From the NCBI GenBank assembly GCA_016872645.1, contig VGZH01000002.1, positions 1 through 64,000 of the forward strand: a DNA stretch of 64,000 nt, in the 5' to 3' direction. Positions 54,082-63,030 of this stretch are shown here, in pieces. Source of the stretch: Planctomycetota bacterium. Its GTDB lineage: Bacteria > Planctomycetota > Planctomycetia > Planctomycetales > Planctomycetaceae. Below the pieces are notes generated by a model, which saw only the letters and a program-made list of their open reading frames with translations, was not told the DNA's origin and did no database searches. Position numbers and translations under genes: made by a program. Position 1 is the first letter of the stretch, and every line of letters starts with the position of its first letter.

Positions 54082-54271
54082 GACAATTCTCCGTTGTCAA
54101 AACGACCCATGCGGAACCGTCCGAACAACGCAGCCGCCCGATCGCGGAGGACGCCCGGAGACAAGGTCACCTCGACTGATCGAGAGTGCTGCCGAACCGC
54201 AAGACGTCCGCGAATGAACATGCCACGACTCGTCCGGAGCGAGTCCTGTGTGAGCCAATTCTTCAAACGAC

Positions 54272-54440
54272 ATCAGGGCAGGTCTTCTGGCTCCCGGATC
54301 GATCTACTTGCCGCGCCTTCCCGAGCATCCCGGCTCAGTGGCGATGGCGACGTTCGTCCCCGGTTACAGCGGCGGGACCGCGACGGATTCGCACCGTCTT
54401 CCCTATTCTCCTGAAAGCAACAGGCTCCCAGGCACCCGTG
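54272..54440 (-). ncRNA. Cobalamin (B12) riboswitch
   Basis: Read on the minus strand, the conserved elements appear in order: AGGGAA and CGGTGCGAATCCGTCGCG then GTCCCGCCGCTGTAACCG (the core junction), then GCCACTG, GGGAAGG and AAGACCTGCC (closing the P2/P3 part and the consensus end). This order and spacing are those of the cobalamin riboswitch family. The 5' end is less certain because P1/P2 arms are variable. It is about 190 bp upstream of the DUF1559 prepilin gene and in the same orientation. Confidence 0.9.
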
Positions 54441-54647
54441 TCGGGGCGGGATGTTATCGCACCAAGTCTCGATTGCAACCATCCCGTGCCGGTCATCTTC
54501 CAGACGCAACAAGTTGCTCGGTGCGTTCGATGGGCCTAGCATGGACTCTTCGGCCTGGGAATTCCGGTCAACGGCTCCAACGTTGCGGCACCCTTTCACG
54601 TTTAACACTGGTCGAACCTCGCTGTGTTTCCTGTCTGGGGGTGAATT

Positions 54648-57600
54648 GTGTCGGAAACTGAAAAAGCACCAACTTCGACGTCTGATTCTCCACCGCCGAT
54701 CGTCGTCACGGAAGTTGTCGAGCCAGCTTCGCTCACAAATGAATCCGCGAACTCCACACCTGCCGACGGTCTGCCCGAATGGGAACCGCTCACTCCGGAG
54801 TTGGTTGAGGATGAAGCCATTCGTGGCGATTTCATGTTGAGTTGGGCCGTCGTGCTACTCGCGCTGTTGATCGGCTGTCGGCAAATCGTCGAGACAACCA
54901 CGCTCGTGCATGTGAAGACAGGACGTTACTTGGCCTCTCACGGATTCTTGCCGCCAACAAACGATGTGTTTTCGGCAACGGCTGGTGAACATCGCTGGGT
55001 CAATTTGTCTTGGCTCTGGGATTTGATCTCGAGCGGGTTGTTCGCGATCGGTGAAGGGATTGGATTGTCGCTCGCAACAGCGCTGCTTGTGGCCGCGACG
55101 TGGTCGCTGCTCGGAAAGACCAGCCGGCCGGGAGTATCGAGTTGGTTCGGATCGATTTTGGGAGTGCTGACGTTGCTGGCGTGCCATCCGCAATTTTCCG
55201 GTCAGCCAGAGACAGTCACGCTCTTCGGTGTGGCTGCGACATTCTGGTGGTTGCACGTTTGGCGGTCGTCATCGGATACGACGGCATCAATGAATGTCCT
55301 GGCGATGCCTGGTCGACCGATGTCGCTGTGGTGGATGGTGCCGGGATTCGTGCTGTGGAGCAATCTCGATCATCGCATGTTTCTCGGACTGACACTGCTG
55401 TTGTTGTGGGGCCTTGGCGAGATCATCGGGCATGTCTCGGGACGAACCAGTTTGACAGCCACTCAGCGGGCACATTTCTGGAAAGTTGTGGGGACTTGCG
55501 TCGTCGCGAGCACCCTGAATCCGTCTGGTGGACAGGCTCTGTTTTCACCTGTCGCCTTGTATGGCACCGAATATCCCGCTTGGCATTTGTACGTTCCGGC
55601 GATTTCCGGATCCGAAGAGGCCGGCGCCTTCTCGTTATTGACGTCCGATTTGTGGCGGTCCGGATCGGGACGTTTGCCGCTGGTCGCAGGAGTGGTTGTG
55701 TTGGCATCGGCATTGGTGTCCATCGTGCTGAACGCGCGGCGCGTCAACTTCGGGGACGTGCTGACATTCGCGGGCTTTGTTGCCTTGGCTGCGGTCGCGT
55801 CCCACGAACTGGCGGCAGCAAGCGTCCTGGCCTGTGCGATCGGAACGCTGAACGCCCAGCAGTGGTATCAATCGAGTTTCCGTCAGTCGTATTCGATCGA
55901 GCCAAAGGAATTGCTGTTTACGCGCGGAGGCCGAGCGATCACGGTGCTGGCGTTCTTCGCGCTGGCTGTTGTGTCCGTGAATCAATCGCTGTTCGGTGCG
56001 GAGGGCAAACGAGTTGGCGTGGGTTTGTCGAATCGTTTACGGGCCATGATCGCTGCGTACCGCGACGCGACAACTGACTCATTCGATAACCGACCTTTCA
56101 ATTTCATGCCAAGCCAGGGAGATGTGCTGCTGTGGCTTGATCAGAAACCATTCGTCGACAGTCGTCTGGCACTCTTCGCGCGACGCGGTGAACCGGATTT
56201 ACTGACCTTGCACGATCAAGCACGCCAATCTCTGACACAATTGACTGACCAGAAAGCCGCATCAGATCAGTTGCCAAGTAATGCCGATTCCGACGAACGC
56301 TTGAATGCCTGGCGACCCATCTTCGACCGCTTTCAACTGACGCATGTGCTTCCACGTTTATTCGGCGGAAACCCAACGGCTTACTTCCGGTTACTCGCCA
56401 AACCAGAATGGAAGCTGGCCCATTTGGGATCGCACTGCGCCGTCTTTTATCGCCAGAAGGATGCCTCTCCTGAACTGACTCAGTTTTTGGATAAACACGA
56501 ATTCTCGCTTCGCAAGCTAGCGTTTCAAACGACAGAGCCCGCTTCGTTGCGTACTGACTGGCCGCGCATTCGCTCGTCCCTTCAAAAAACCTTTGGTGCT
56601 CCTGAACCTCTCGTGTCCAACAAAGCGCTAGAAGCGGAAACCTTGCTTCTGCACTTACGTGCAATCTTGAACGGACAACTCGTCATTGACGAAGCATCGG
56701 CGATCGGAATCGCTCACCTCGCCATCCGCAAGGCAAATGCCGGATTGGCAGAATCGGCCGACAACGCAACGGCCTATCAGATTCTGGGTGAGGCCTACTC
56801 GTTCTTGCTGAACATGGAAATCGCCATCGAGCAAGCCAACGGAGTGCCATTTGAAAACAGACTGCGATTTTATCAGGCGCTCGCAGCCTACCACCAAGCG
56901 ATCCTTTTGAACCCGAAGTCCCTCTTTCTGCGAGACCGACTTGTCGACCTGTTGCAGAGGCACAATCGACTCGACCTGGTTTTGCGGGAGTTGGATGTCA
57001 TCGACAAATTGACGCCACTCACAGACTCTGAAAACCCGGAAGAAAGTGAAGCACTGCAACGCCGTTTGGCTTTGCGCGAACACTGCGAAAGTCGACATGC
57101 GGCACTGCAAGAACGAGTGACTGCAATTTTGGAACAAGGACAGAATGCCGCTGAACTGGCCTCCCAGGTGTATGAAGCTGGCTTTGTGCTAGAAGCGATG
57201 CGGCTATTGAACCTTGATCAGGATGCCGTCCGTGAGTCCCCTGATTTGCAGATCCTGCAATCTTTGCTGCGTTTGGAATCGGGTGAGATTGAAGAAGTTC
57301 ACGGACAGTTCGAGTATTTCTCCGAGAACAATCAAGCGTCTTGGCGCATCCCAGCCGCGTGGACTCGACTCGCTCATGGGGAATACGAGAGAGCGATCGA
57401 GCTGTGGATGATTCAATCCGCGATCACGCAGCAGTCATCCGTGACAGGTGTTTTAGCCACCTTGCCAATCATTCAATCCCGGTTTCACCTGTTGGGACAT
57501 CCCAATGTATGGCCGACTCACCACACCTTGCTTCTTCAAAATGCACAAACTGTCTCCGAGAGCGAAATGAGCTCGCTGAATTGGTACATCGCGATGTGCC

Positions 57601-57809
57601 AGATCGAATCGGGGAGTCCTCTGTTGGCGGGAAAGACGCTGACTGGCCTGCTCGAAGCAAATCCAGAGACCCCTTTTCGACCGCTGATCCGGTTCTATTT
57701 GTTTGCCATTAACGATGAGCTGATTGATCGGGAACCACCATCCGATTGGATCCCGATCGACGGAGAGATGTTCACACCTGACGATCCGGCCAATGCGGAA
57801 ACAAAATAG
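54648..57809 (+). CDS. Large membrane protein with C-terminal helical (TPR-like) region
   Basis: 1053 residues, function unknown. A hydrophilic Pro/Glu-rich N-terminus (about 1-60) precedes about ten hydrophobic helices (60-460), one with SATAGEHRWVNLSWLWDLIS, resembling the glycosyltransferase-type membrane domains of planctomycete proteins. A C-terminal soluble part (about 470-1053) is helical with TPR-like segments (AYQILGEAYSFLLNMEIAIE, FYQALAAYHQAILLNPKSL). GTG 54648 is chosen because no ATG gives a better N-terminus, and because a ribosome-binding site (GGGGG) lies near. The gene points away from the riboswitch. The stop codon is part of a hairpin. Confidence 0.82.
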   Translation: MSETEKAPTSTSDSPPPIVVTEVVEPASLTNESANSTPADGLPEWEPLTPELVEDEAIRGDFMLSWAVVLLALLIGCRQIVETTTLVHVKTGRYLASHGFLPPTNDVFSATAGEHRWVNLSWLWDLISSGLFAIGEGIGLSLATALLVAATWSLLGKTSRPGVSSWFGSILGVLTLLACHPQFSGQPETVTLFGVAATFWWLHVWRSSSDTTASMNVLAMPGRPMSLWWMVPGFVLWSNLDHRMFLGLTLLLLWGLGEIIGHVSGRTSLTATQRAHFWKVVGTCVVASTLNPSGGQALFSPVALYGTEYPAWHLYVPAISGSEEAGAFSLLTSDLWRSGSGRLPLVAGVVVLASALVSIVLNARRVNFGDVLTFAGFVALAAVASHELAAASVLACAIGTLNAQQWYQSSFRQSYSIEPKELLFTRGGRAITVLAFFALAVVSVNQSLFGAEGKRVGVGLSNRLRAMIAAYRDATTDSFDNRPFNFMPSQGDVLLWLDQKPFVDSRLALFARRGEPDLLTLHDQARQSLTQLTDQKAASDQLPSNADSDERLNAWRPIFDRFQLTHVLPRLFGGNPTAYFRLLAKPEWKLAHLGSHCAVFYRQKDASPELTQFLDKHEFSLRKLAFQTTEPASLRTDWPRIRSSLQKTFGAPEPLVSNKALEAETLLLHLRAILNGQLVIDEASAIGIAHLAIRKANAGLAESADNATAYQILGEAYSFLLNMEIAIEQANGVPFENRLRFYQALAAYHQAILLNPKSLFLRDRLVDLLQRHNRLDLVLRELDVIDKLTPLTDSENPEESEALQRRLALREHCESRHAALQERVTAILEQGQNAAELASQVYEAGFVLEAMRLLNLDQDAVRESPDLQILQSLLRLESGEIEEVHGQFEYFSENNQASWRIPAAWTRLAHGEYERAIELWMIQSAITQQSSVTGVLATLPIIQSRFHLLGHPNVWPTHHTLLLQNAQTVSESEMSSLNWYIAMCQIESGSPLLAGKTLTGLLEANPETPFRPLIRFYLFAINDELIDREPPSDWIPIDGEMFTPDDPANAETK

Positions 57810-57833
57810 CCCCGGCCACAAGAGCCGGGGCTA
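57807..57833. terminator. Bidirectional hairpin terminator
   Basis: TAGCCCCGGC (57807-57816) and GCCGGGGCTA (57824-57833) form a perfect 10-bp stem with a 7-base loop. The stop codon of the plus-strand gene is the first three bases. On the minus strand it is followed by TTTTGTTT, so it can terminate the thioredoxin-like gene at 57922. Confidence 0.75.
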
Positions 57834-57921
57834 CGTTGACTGGGAAAAAGACGTCTCGTCGACGCCAATGCGGTTGCCCAGATTTTTCTGATGCGGGAAC
57901 AAACACCCTCATCACGAAGGA

Positions 57922-58476
57922 CTAGTCCAGAATCTTCTTGGTGTCCTCGACGACGCTTTTGGCGTTGGCGGCTTTGAACTCACCCTTGGCGAAAGCATGG
58001 CTGACTTTCACTTTGCTTCCAACCCACATCGTGACGGTCAGTTCGGCATTCTCGGCGATCTTGTAACCTTCCGGGCCGGCGACACCGTCGAAGACGGTCA
58101 GCGGGACGTTCTTCAAGCCCCCTTCTTTCTTGGCGATTTCCTTGAGCTTGGCTTCGTCCTTGTCGGGATCATTCGTCAGCAGCGTGACGAACGCGGCCAT
58201 CTTTTTCTCTTCGTTCTTGCCAACGACGCCGTCGATTTGCTTGACGAGCGCGACGACTTCGGGAGTCATCGAGCGGGCGAAGATGTTGACCACGGGACGC
58301 GCACCGTACTTGCAGCGGTAGCACAGCGATTTGCCTTCGTTGGGACCGGTGGCGTCCTTGACGTTGTAGGCCGGCGGGGGCTCGCCGGGTTGCAGACCAG
58401 ACTTCAGTTCGGCCGCGAACAATGCTCCGGCGAACAACGTGCTCGCCACAAATGCCACAGACAAAATTCGACGCAT
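57922..58476 (-). CDS. Secreted thioredoxin-like protein with CYRC motif
   Basis: 184 residues; signal peptide MRRILSVAFVASTLFAGALF with cleavage near AAELKSG. The mature part has a thioredoxin-like arrangement, CYRCKYGARPVVNIFARS, where CYRC replaces the CxxC of thioredoxins, followed by a helix and strand (VPLTVFDGVAGPEGYK). Similar secreted proteins are frequent in planctomycetes; function unknown, possibly a redox or copper chaperone. ATG 58476 has AAGGAGAG 6 bp or so upstream. Confidence 0.83.
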   Translation of the reverse strand: MRRILSVAFVASTLFAGALFAAELKSGLQPGEPPPAYNVKDATGPNEGKSLCYRCKYGARPVVNIFARSMTPEVVALVKQIDGVVGKNEEKKMAAFVTLLTNDPDKDEAKLKEIAKKEGGLKNVPLTVFDGVAGPEGYKIAENAELTVTMWVGSKVKVSHAFAKGEFKAANAKSVVEDTKKILD

Positions 58477-58931
58477 TTCACTCTCCTTGGGGGTTAAAAA
58501 ACAGGACTTAGGAAACCAACATCTTCTTTTCACGTTCAACGAGAAAACACAAGCTGCGAACCCATTCTGGCGATGCAGTCCGGCCATTCAACCTCGCCCT
58601 TCCAAATCGCGGAAAGCACGCGAGGTGACGATGCCAAGCGGATACCGGACACGCCGCCGCAATCAGAAAGCCATTCAAGAGAAGCCCCTTGAAACGGCGG
58701 CCGCAGGATTCTCCACTGGACTAAATACTCGACCCTCGGCCGCAATTACGCGGCGCGTCAGCGAATCTGTTGGAAACAGTCGCAAGTTCATGCGTGAGAC
58801 TCCTAGCGGAGAATTCAACTCTCAAACCGCGTGAGACTCTAACGTGACCCTTCCGCCCCGAAAAGGATTCCGCATTGTTGCCAGCTGGATCGTCCAGCTA
58901 GAACGCCCGACCCAAACGCAGGAGGTTGCTC
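58477..58931. other. Gene-free stretch of about 455 bases
   Basis: Divergent promoter region of the thioredoxin-like and aminoacylase genes. Short frames on both strands (for example 58536-58745 minus) look like noise. No repeat cassette detected. Confidence 0.4.
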
Positions 58932-60623
58932 ATGTTTGACGTGCTGATTCGCCACGCCATGGTCATCGACGGGGTTCGCACGCCGCGATTCTTGGCTGAC
59001 ATCGGCATCACCGGAGATCGCATCGACTCCATCGGCGATCTGTCGACCGCCGAAGCCCGGCGGACGATTGATGCTTCCGGGTTGGTCGCTGCTCCCGGAT
59101 TCATCGACGTTCACACGCATACCGACGGCTGGTTGCTCAAGTCGCCGCATCTGTTGCCCAAGACGTTGCAAGGTTTCACCACTGAGGTGCTGATGTCTGA
59201 CGGCATCTCGTACGCGCCGGTCACTCCACAGACTTGGCGCGATTGGATCTTTTATTTGCGGTCGCTCAACGGCATGTCGCTCGACGAGTATTCCGGCTGG
59301 CATTCGATCGCGGAGTTCCTCGATCGGATTGCTGGGCACAACGTACAAAATGTGATCGCGCAGGTGCCCTACGCCAATGTTCGTTCGGCCGTGTGCGGCT
59401 GGGGACGGCAATGCCCAGACGATTTTCAGATGCGGTCCATCATCCGCGACATCCGTCGAGCGATGGATGAAGGAGCGGTCGGCCTCTCGACCGGACTGGA
59501 CTACATCGTGCAGTGTTTCGCGACAACCGACGAACTGGTTGCGGCCTGTCAGCCGGTGGCCGAGCATGGCGGCCTGTACGTCACTCACATGCGATACAAA
59601 CTTGGCCTGCTGCCGGCGCTGCGTGAAGCGGTCGAGATCGCGCGCCGCTCTGGAACCAAGCTGCATATCTCGCACTTGAAAGCACAAACTCCTCAAGTGG
59701 CCGACGAAGTACTGACCTATCTCGACCGCGAGGCATCGCACGCAGTCGATTTATCGTTCGACGTGTATCCGTATCAATCCGGCTCCACGATGCTGAGCTA
59801 TCTGTTGCCCTACGAAGTTTGGGAATCCGGCCCTATCGCCGCGGTCGAACGGCTGCGCGATCCGGTTGTGCGTGAACGATTCACGCGTGGACTGACCGAG
59901 CATCGCGTTGAGATCGACAAAATCCATATCGCCTGGGTCGGCAGCAAAGAGAACTCCCGACATCAGGGGACACTCTTGAGCGATTTCGTCGACAGCCGCC
60001 GTTCGTCGCCGGGCGATGCCCTGGCAGATTTGCTGATCGAAGAGCGGCTCGCTGTGCTGCTGGTCGTCAACGAAGGAAACGACCCGCTGATCACACCGTT
60101 CCTGCAACATCCGAAGCACATGGTCGGAACCGACGGCATCCTGTGCGGCTGCGTGAGTGCCGTGCGAGCCTCAGACCGGGACGAATTCGGATCATGGCCG
60201 ACCCATCCGCCGCAGAATCAGCCGTCCACGGCAAGCCACAAGCCGCTGGAGACGCTGCGATTGGAAGGGCGTCCGCATCCGCGCGTGTTTGGATCTGCGG
60301 GCCGAGTGCTCGGACCGTTGGTGCGCGAAGTGAAGCTGTTCTCGCTGGAGGATGCTGTCCACAAACTTTCGGGCTATCCCGCCGGACGCTTCGGACTGAA
60401 GCACCGCGGCGAATTGAAGCCCGGCCACTTCGCCGACATCGTCCTGTTTGATCCCAACACAATCTCGGATCAGGCCACCTACTTGGAGCCGCTGCAATCA
60501 ACTGTCGGCATGCACGCCGTGCTGGTGAACGGAACTCCGATCATCGAAGCCGGTCAGCCGGTTCCCGTCGATCGACTGCCACGCTCGCTGCCGGGTCGAC
60601 ATTTGCGCTGTAATCGGTCATAG
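58932..60623 (+). CDS. N-acyl-D-amino-acid deacylase-like amidohydrolase
   Basis: Amidohydrolase-superfamily enzyme, 563 residues. The metal motif is DVHTHTDG (about 60-67), then GLSTGLDYIVQ, HMRY, and HISHLKAQTPQV with the His ligands; the late VGTDGILCG includes the conserved Asp, and KPGHFADIVLFDP is the typical end of the family. Such enzymes hydrolyse N-acyl-D-amino acids or dihydropyrimidinase-like substrates. ATG 58932 has a perfect AGGAGG 6 bp upstream. No transporter or racemase lies beside it, so the substrate is open. Confidence 0.92.
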   Translation: MFDVLIRHAMVIDGVRTPRFLADIGITGDRIDSIGDLSTAEARRTIDASGLVAAPGFIDVHTHTDGWLLKSPHLLPKTLQGFTTEVLMSDGISYAPVTPQTWRDWIFYLRSLNGMSLDEYSGWHSIAEFLDRIAGHNVQNVIAQVPYANVRSAVCGWGRQCPDDFQMRSIIRDIRRAMDEGAVGLSTGLDYIVQCFATTDELVAACQPVAEHGGLYVTHMRYKLGLLPALREAVEIARRSGTKLHISHLKAQTPQVADEVLTYLDREASHAVDLSFDVYPYQSGSTMLSYLLPYEVWESGPIAAVERLRDPVVRERFTRGLTEHRVEIDKIHIAWVGSKENSRHQGTLLSDFVDSRRSSPGDALADLLIEERLAVLLVVNEGNDPLITPFLQHPKHMVGTDGILCGCVSAVRASDRDEFGSWPTHPPQNQPSTASHKPLETLRLEGRPHPRVFGSAGRVLGPLVREVKLFSLEDAVHKLSGYPAGRFGLKHRGELKPGHFADIVLFDPNTISDQATYLEPLQSTVGMHAVLVNGTPIIEAGQPVPVDRLPRSLPGRHLRCNRS

Positions 60624-60633
60624 CCCCGACACG

Positions 60634-61497
60634 TCATACGCCTCTAGATGGCGGCGGCTGTTCTGTGCGCGGTCCCTTCGGTCCTTTCGTGCTGATGACC
60701 GTCAGCACTTCGCTGACATCAACCATCACGCGCCGTGACTCGTCGTAGGCAATCATCACTTTGCGGGCCAGGATCTCCTGCGAGACAACTCGCCCTTGGC
60801 CCGCCTTGGTCACAACCGTCGCTCCGACTGGAGGCAAGTCACGCAGGTGTTCCTCGTAGGTGTCATACTCGTACCGCAGGCAACACTTCAGCCGTCCGCA
60901 GCGGCCAGAAATCTTATTCGGGTCGAGCGTCGCCTTTTGCACCTTGGCCATCTTCATCGTGACTGGCGGCATCTCGCGGAGGTGCGTGTTGCAGCAGACT
61001 GGTTTGCCGCAGTCACCGTAGTCAGCCAGCAGTTTGGCCTCGTCACGAATGCCGATCTGCCGCATTTCGATTCGCAGTTTGAAGTGCCCCGCCAGCACGC
61101 GGACCAGGTCGCGGAAATCAATGCGCTTCTCCGAGAGGTAATAAATGATTAGCCGCTCACCACCAAAGAGCCGCTCGATGTCGATGAGCTGCATCTGCAA
61201 TTTGCTCTCGGCGATGAGCCGTCCGCAGTCTGCGAAGTCCTGCTTCTGCGAGGCCACCACTTGATCTCGCTTGCGCAGGTCGTCGGTCGAGGCGATTTGC
61301 AGGATGCGGCCGGTCTCGTCGGTGCGTCCCAGATACGATCTCGTTTGCTCGGACGCGGGGCAGAGCACTTCGCCCCACTCAACTCCGCGGTCCGTCCGCA
61401 CGATCACTGATGTGCCGCGCTCGATCGGTTCATCGTTCTTCGCGGAGAACTCGCCAACGATTCGCATGATACCGTAGCGGACGATGTGATTGGCCAT
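60634..61497 (-). CDS. PSP1-domain protein (RicT/YaaT-like)
   Basis: 287 residues. The PSP1 domain occupies about 85-200 and the typical cysteine clusters are present: YGDCGKPVCCNTHL and SGRCGRLKCCLRYE, which bind Fe-S clusters in the characterised RicT of the RicAFT complex. That complex affects RNA processing, competence and biofilm formation in Bacillus. A KOW/SH3-like end (GATVVTKAGQGRVVSQEIL) follows. ATG 61497 fits the family N-terminus (MANHIVRYGIMRIVGEF). RicA and RicF homologues are not in the window. Repeat A6 lies upstream. Confidence 0.9.
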   Translation of the reverse strand: MANHIVRYGIMRIVGEFSAKNDEPIERGTSVIVRTDRGVEWGEVLCPASEQTRSYLGRTDETGRILQIASTDDLRKRDQVVASQKQDFADCGRLIAESKLQMQLIDIERLFGGERLIIYYLSEKRIDFRDLVRVLAGHFKLRIEMRQIGIRDEAKLLADYGDCGKPVCCNTHLREMPPVTMKMAKVQKATLDPNKISGRCGRLKCCLRYEYDTYEEHLRDLPPVGATVVTKAGQGRVVSQEILARKVMIAYDESRRVMVDVSEVLTVISTKGPKGPRTEQPPPSRGV

Positions 61498-61506
61498 GTG
61501 ATTCAC

Positions 61507-61598
61507 TCTGCAGTGCGGTGTGTCAGCACCGCTCTGGATCATTCAATGCGTCGATTTCCACGAACCCCAAAGCGGTGCTGACACACCGCACTCCCAAA
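61507..61598. repeat. Family A inverted-repeat cassette, copy A6
   Basis: Left arm (CAGTGCGGTGTGTCAGCACC from about 61511) and right arm GCGGTGCTGACACACCGCAC, ending at the hom stop codon. It fills the gap between two minus-strand genes; the left arm is 10 bp before the PSP1 gene start. Confidence 0.88.
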
Positions 61599-62921
61599 CT
61601 AGGCCGCGACCGGGATACGGACACGCGGCGGACGGATGCTCTTCAGCCGCTCAAGTTCCGCGTCGGCATCCCGCAGGGCTCCTTCGGTACTTTCGTGAGT
61701 CATGATTACCAGTGGCACGATCACTGGCCCGCCAGAAATCGCAGCAGATTCCGCTTCCTTTTGTATCACTGACGCGATGCTGATGTGATGCCGTCCCAGA
61801 ATGTCCGCAATGTCGGCGAGCACATGCGGGCGGTCCTCGACGTTGAATCGCAGATAAAATCGACGACGGACTTCGGTCGCCGGCAAGAGCGGCAATGGCG
61901 AGTGCTCGCGCCAAATGTCGAGCCGCGAAAACGTCAGCTGCGCTCGGCCGACCGCCAAATCGATTAAATCCGCAATGACCGCCGAGGCGGTTGGCATCTC
62001 GCCAGCTCCGGCGCCGGAATACCACAAACGTCCGACCGCGTCGCCGGTCAGTTCCACCATGTTGAAGGCACCGGAGGTCTTCGCGAGCGGTTGATCAAAC
62101 TTCACCAACGTCGGTTGCACGTGCATTTCAAGCTGCCCCTTGACCAACCGCGCGGTCGCCAACAGTTTGACGCGATACCCGAACTCGGTCGCGTTTCGCA
62201 GATCGGGCAGTTCCAGCTTGTCGATTCCCGTCCGCTGTATCGCCGACACCGACACCTTCGTTCCAAACGCGATCTGACTGAGCAAGACCAGCTTTTGAGC
62301 TGCATCTGTGCCGTCGACGTCCAGCGTTGGATCGGCCTCGGCGTAACCCAGTCGCTGAGCCTCCGCCAGCACGTCGGCATACGGCCGAGCTTTCTCGTGC
62401 ATCTCGGTCAGAATGAAATTGCTGGTGCCGTTAATGATGGCCTGAATCGAAGTGATTTGATTCGCCGCCATCGACTGCCCAATCGCCGCGATGATCGGAA
62501 TCCCACCTGCGACCGCCGCCTCGAACGCCACCGTGCGACCAAGTTCGCGGGCGCGCCGGAAAACCTCATCGCCATGTTCGCACAGCAGCGCCTTGTTCGC
62601 CGTCACAACATCCTTGCCCGATTCGAGCAACCGCAGCATGATCGTCCGCGCCGGCTCCAACCCGCCGACCAGATGCAACGCGACGTCGATGTCCTTGTCG
62701 GCGTACACCACGTCGAGATCGTCAACGATCAAGCCACTCGGCAACGCGATGGCCCGCGATTTCTCGACATGCTCCACGACGACGCGACGAATCTCGATCG
62801 GCCGACCAGCACGACGAGCAATTCGATCCGCATGATGGGTCAAGATCCGCGCGACCCCCGTGCCGACGGTCCCCATTCCGATCAAAGCGATCCGCAACGG
62901 AGCAATTTGCTTCAGACTCAT
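61599..62921 (-). CDS. hom: Homoserine dehydrogenase
   Basis: NAD(P)H-dependent reduction of aspartate semialdehyde to homoserine in Thr/Met/Ile synthesis. 440 residues. Motifs: ALIGMGTVGTGVARIL (nucleotide binding), VVTANKALL, FEAAVAGGIPIIAAI, NGTSNFILTEM, and AEADPTLDVDGTDAAQKLVLL with catalytic Asp/Lys. The C-terminal ACT regulatory domain (about 355-430, FNVEDRPHVLADIADILG) is present, so feedback control is expected. ATG 62921 gives the usual N-terminus; a TTG at 62936 is possible. Confidence 0.95.
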   Translation of the reverse strand: MSLKQIAPLRIALIGMGTVGTGVARILTHHADRIARRAGRPIEIRRVVVEHVEKSRAIALPSGLIVDDLDVVYADKDIDVALHLVGGLEPARTIMLRLLESGKDVVTANKALLCEHGDEVFRRARELGRTVAFEAAVAGGIPIIAAIGQSMAANQITSIQAIINGTSNFILTEMHEKARPYADVLAEAQRLGYAEADPTLDVDGTDAAQKLVLLSQIAFGTKVSVSAIQRTGIDKLELPDLRNATEFGYRVKLLATARLVKGQLEMHVQPTLVKFDQPLAKTSGAFNMVELTGDAVGRLWYSGAGAGEMPTASAVIADLIDLAVGRAQLTFSRLDIWREHSPLPLLPATEVRRRFYLRFNVEDRPHVLADIADILGRHHISIASVIQKEAESAAISGGPVIVPLVIMTHESTEGALRDADAELERLKSIRPPRVRIPVAA

Positions 62922-63030
62922 TCGGAAACTTTTCAATCAATTGTCAGAGTGATGACGAAATCCTCGATTCGTCAGAACAAAGTCCAGAGACCAACATCGT
63001 AGCAGTTGCTCACGGACGGGACAGGGTGGG

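Noticed and set aside
54272-54440. Assigning the riboswitch to the plus-strand gene at 54648.
   Set aside because: The conserved core reads only on the minus strand, so it cannot be part of the plus-strand leader.
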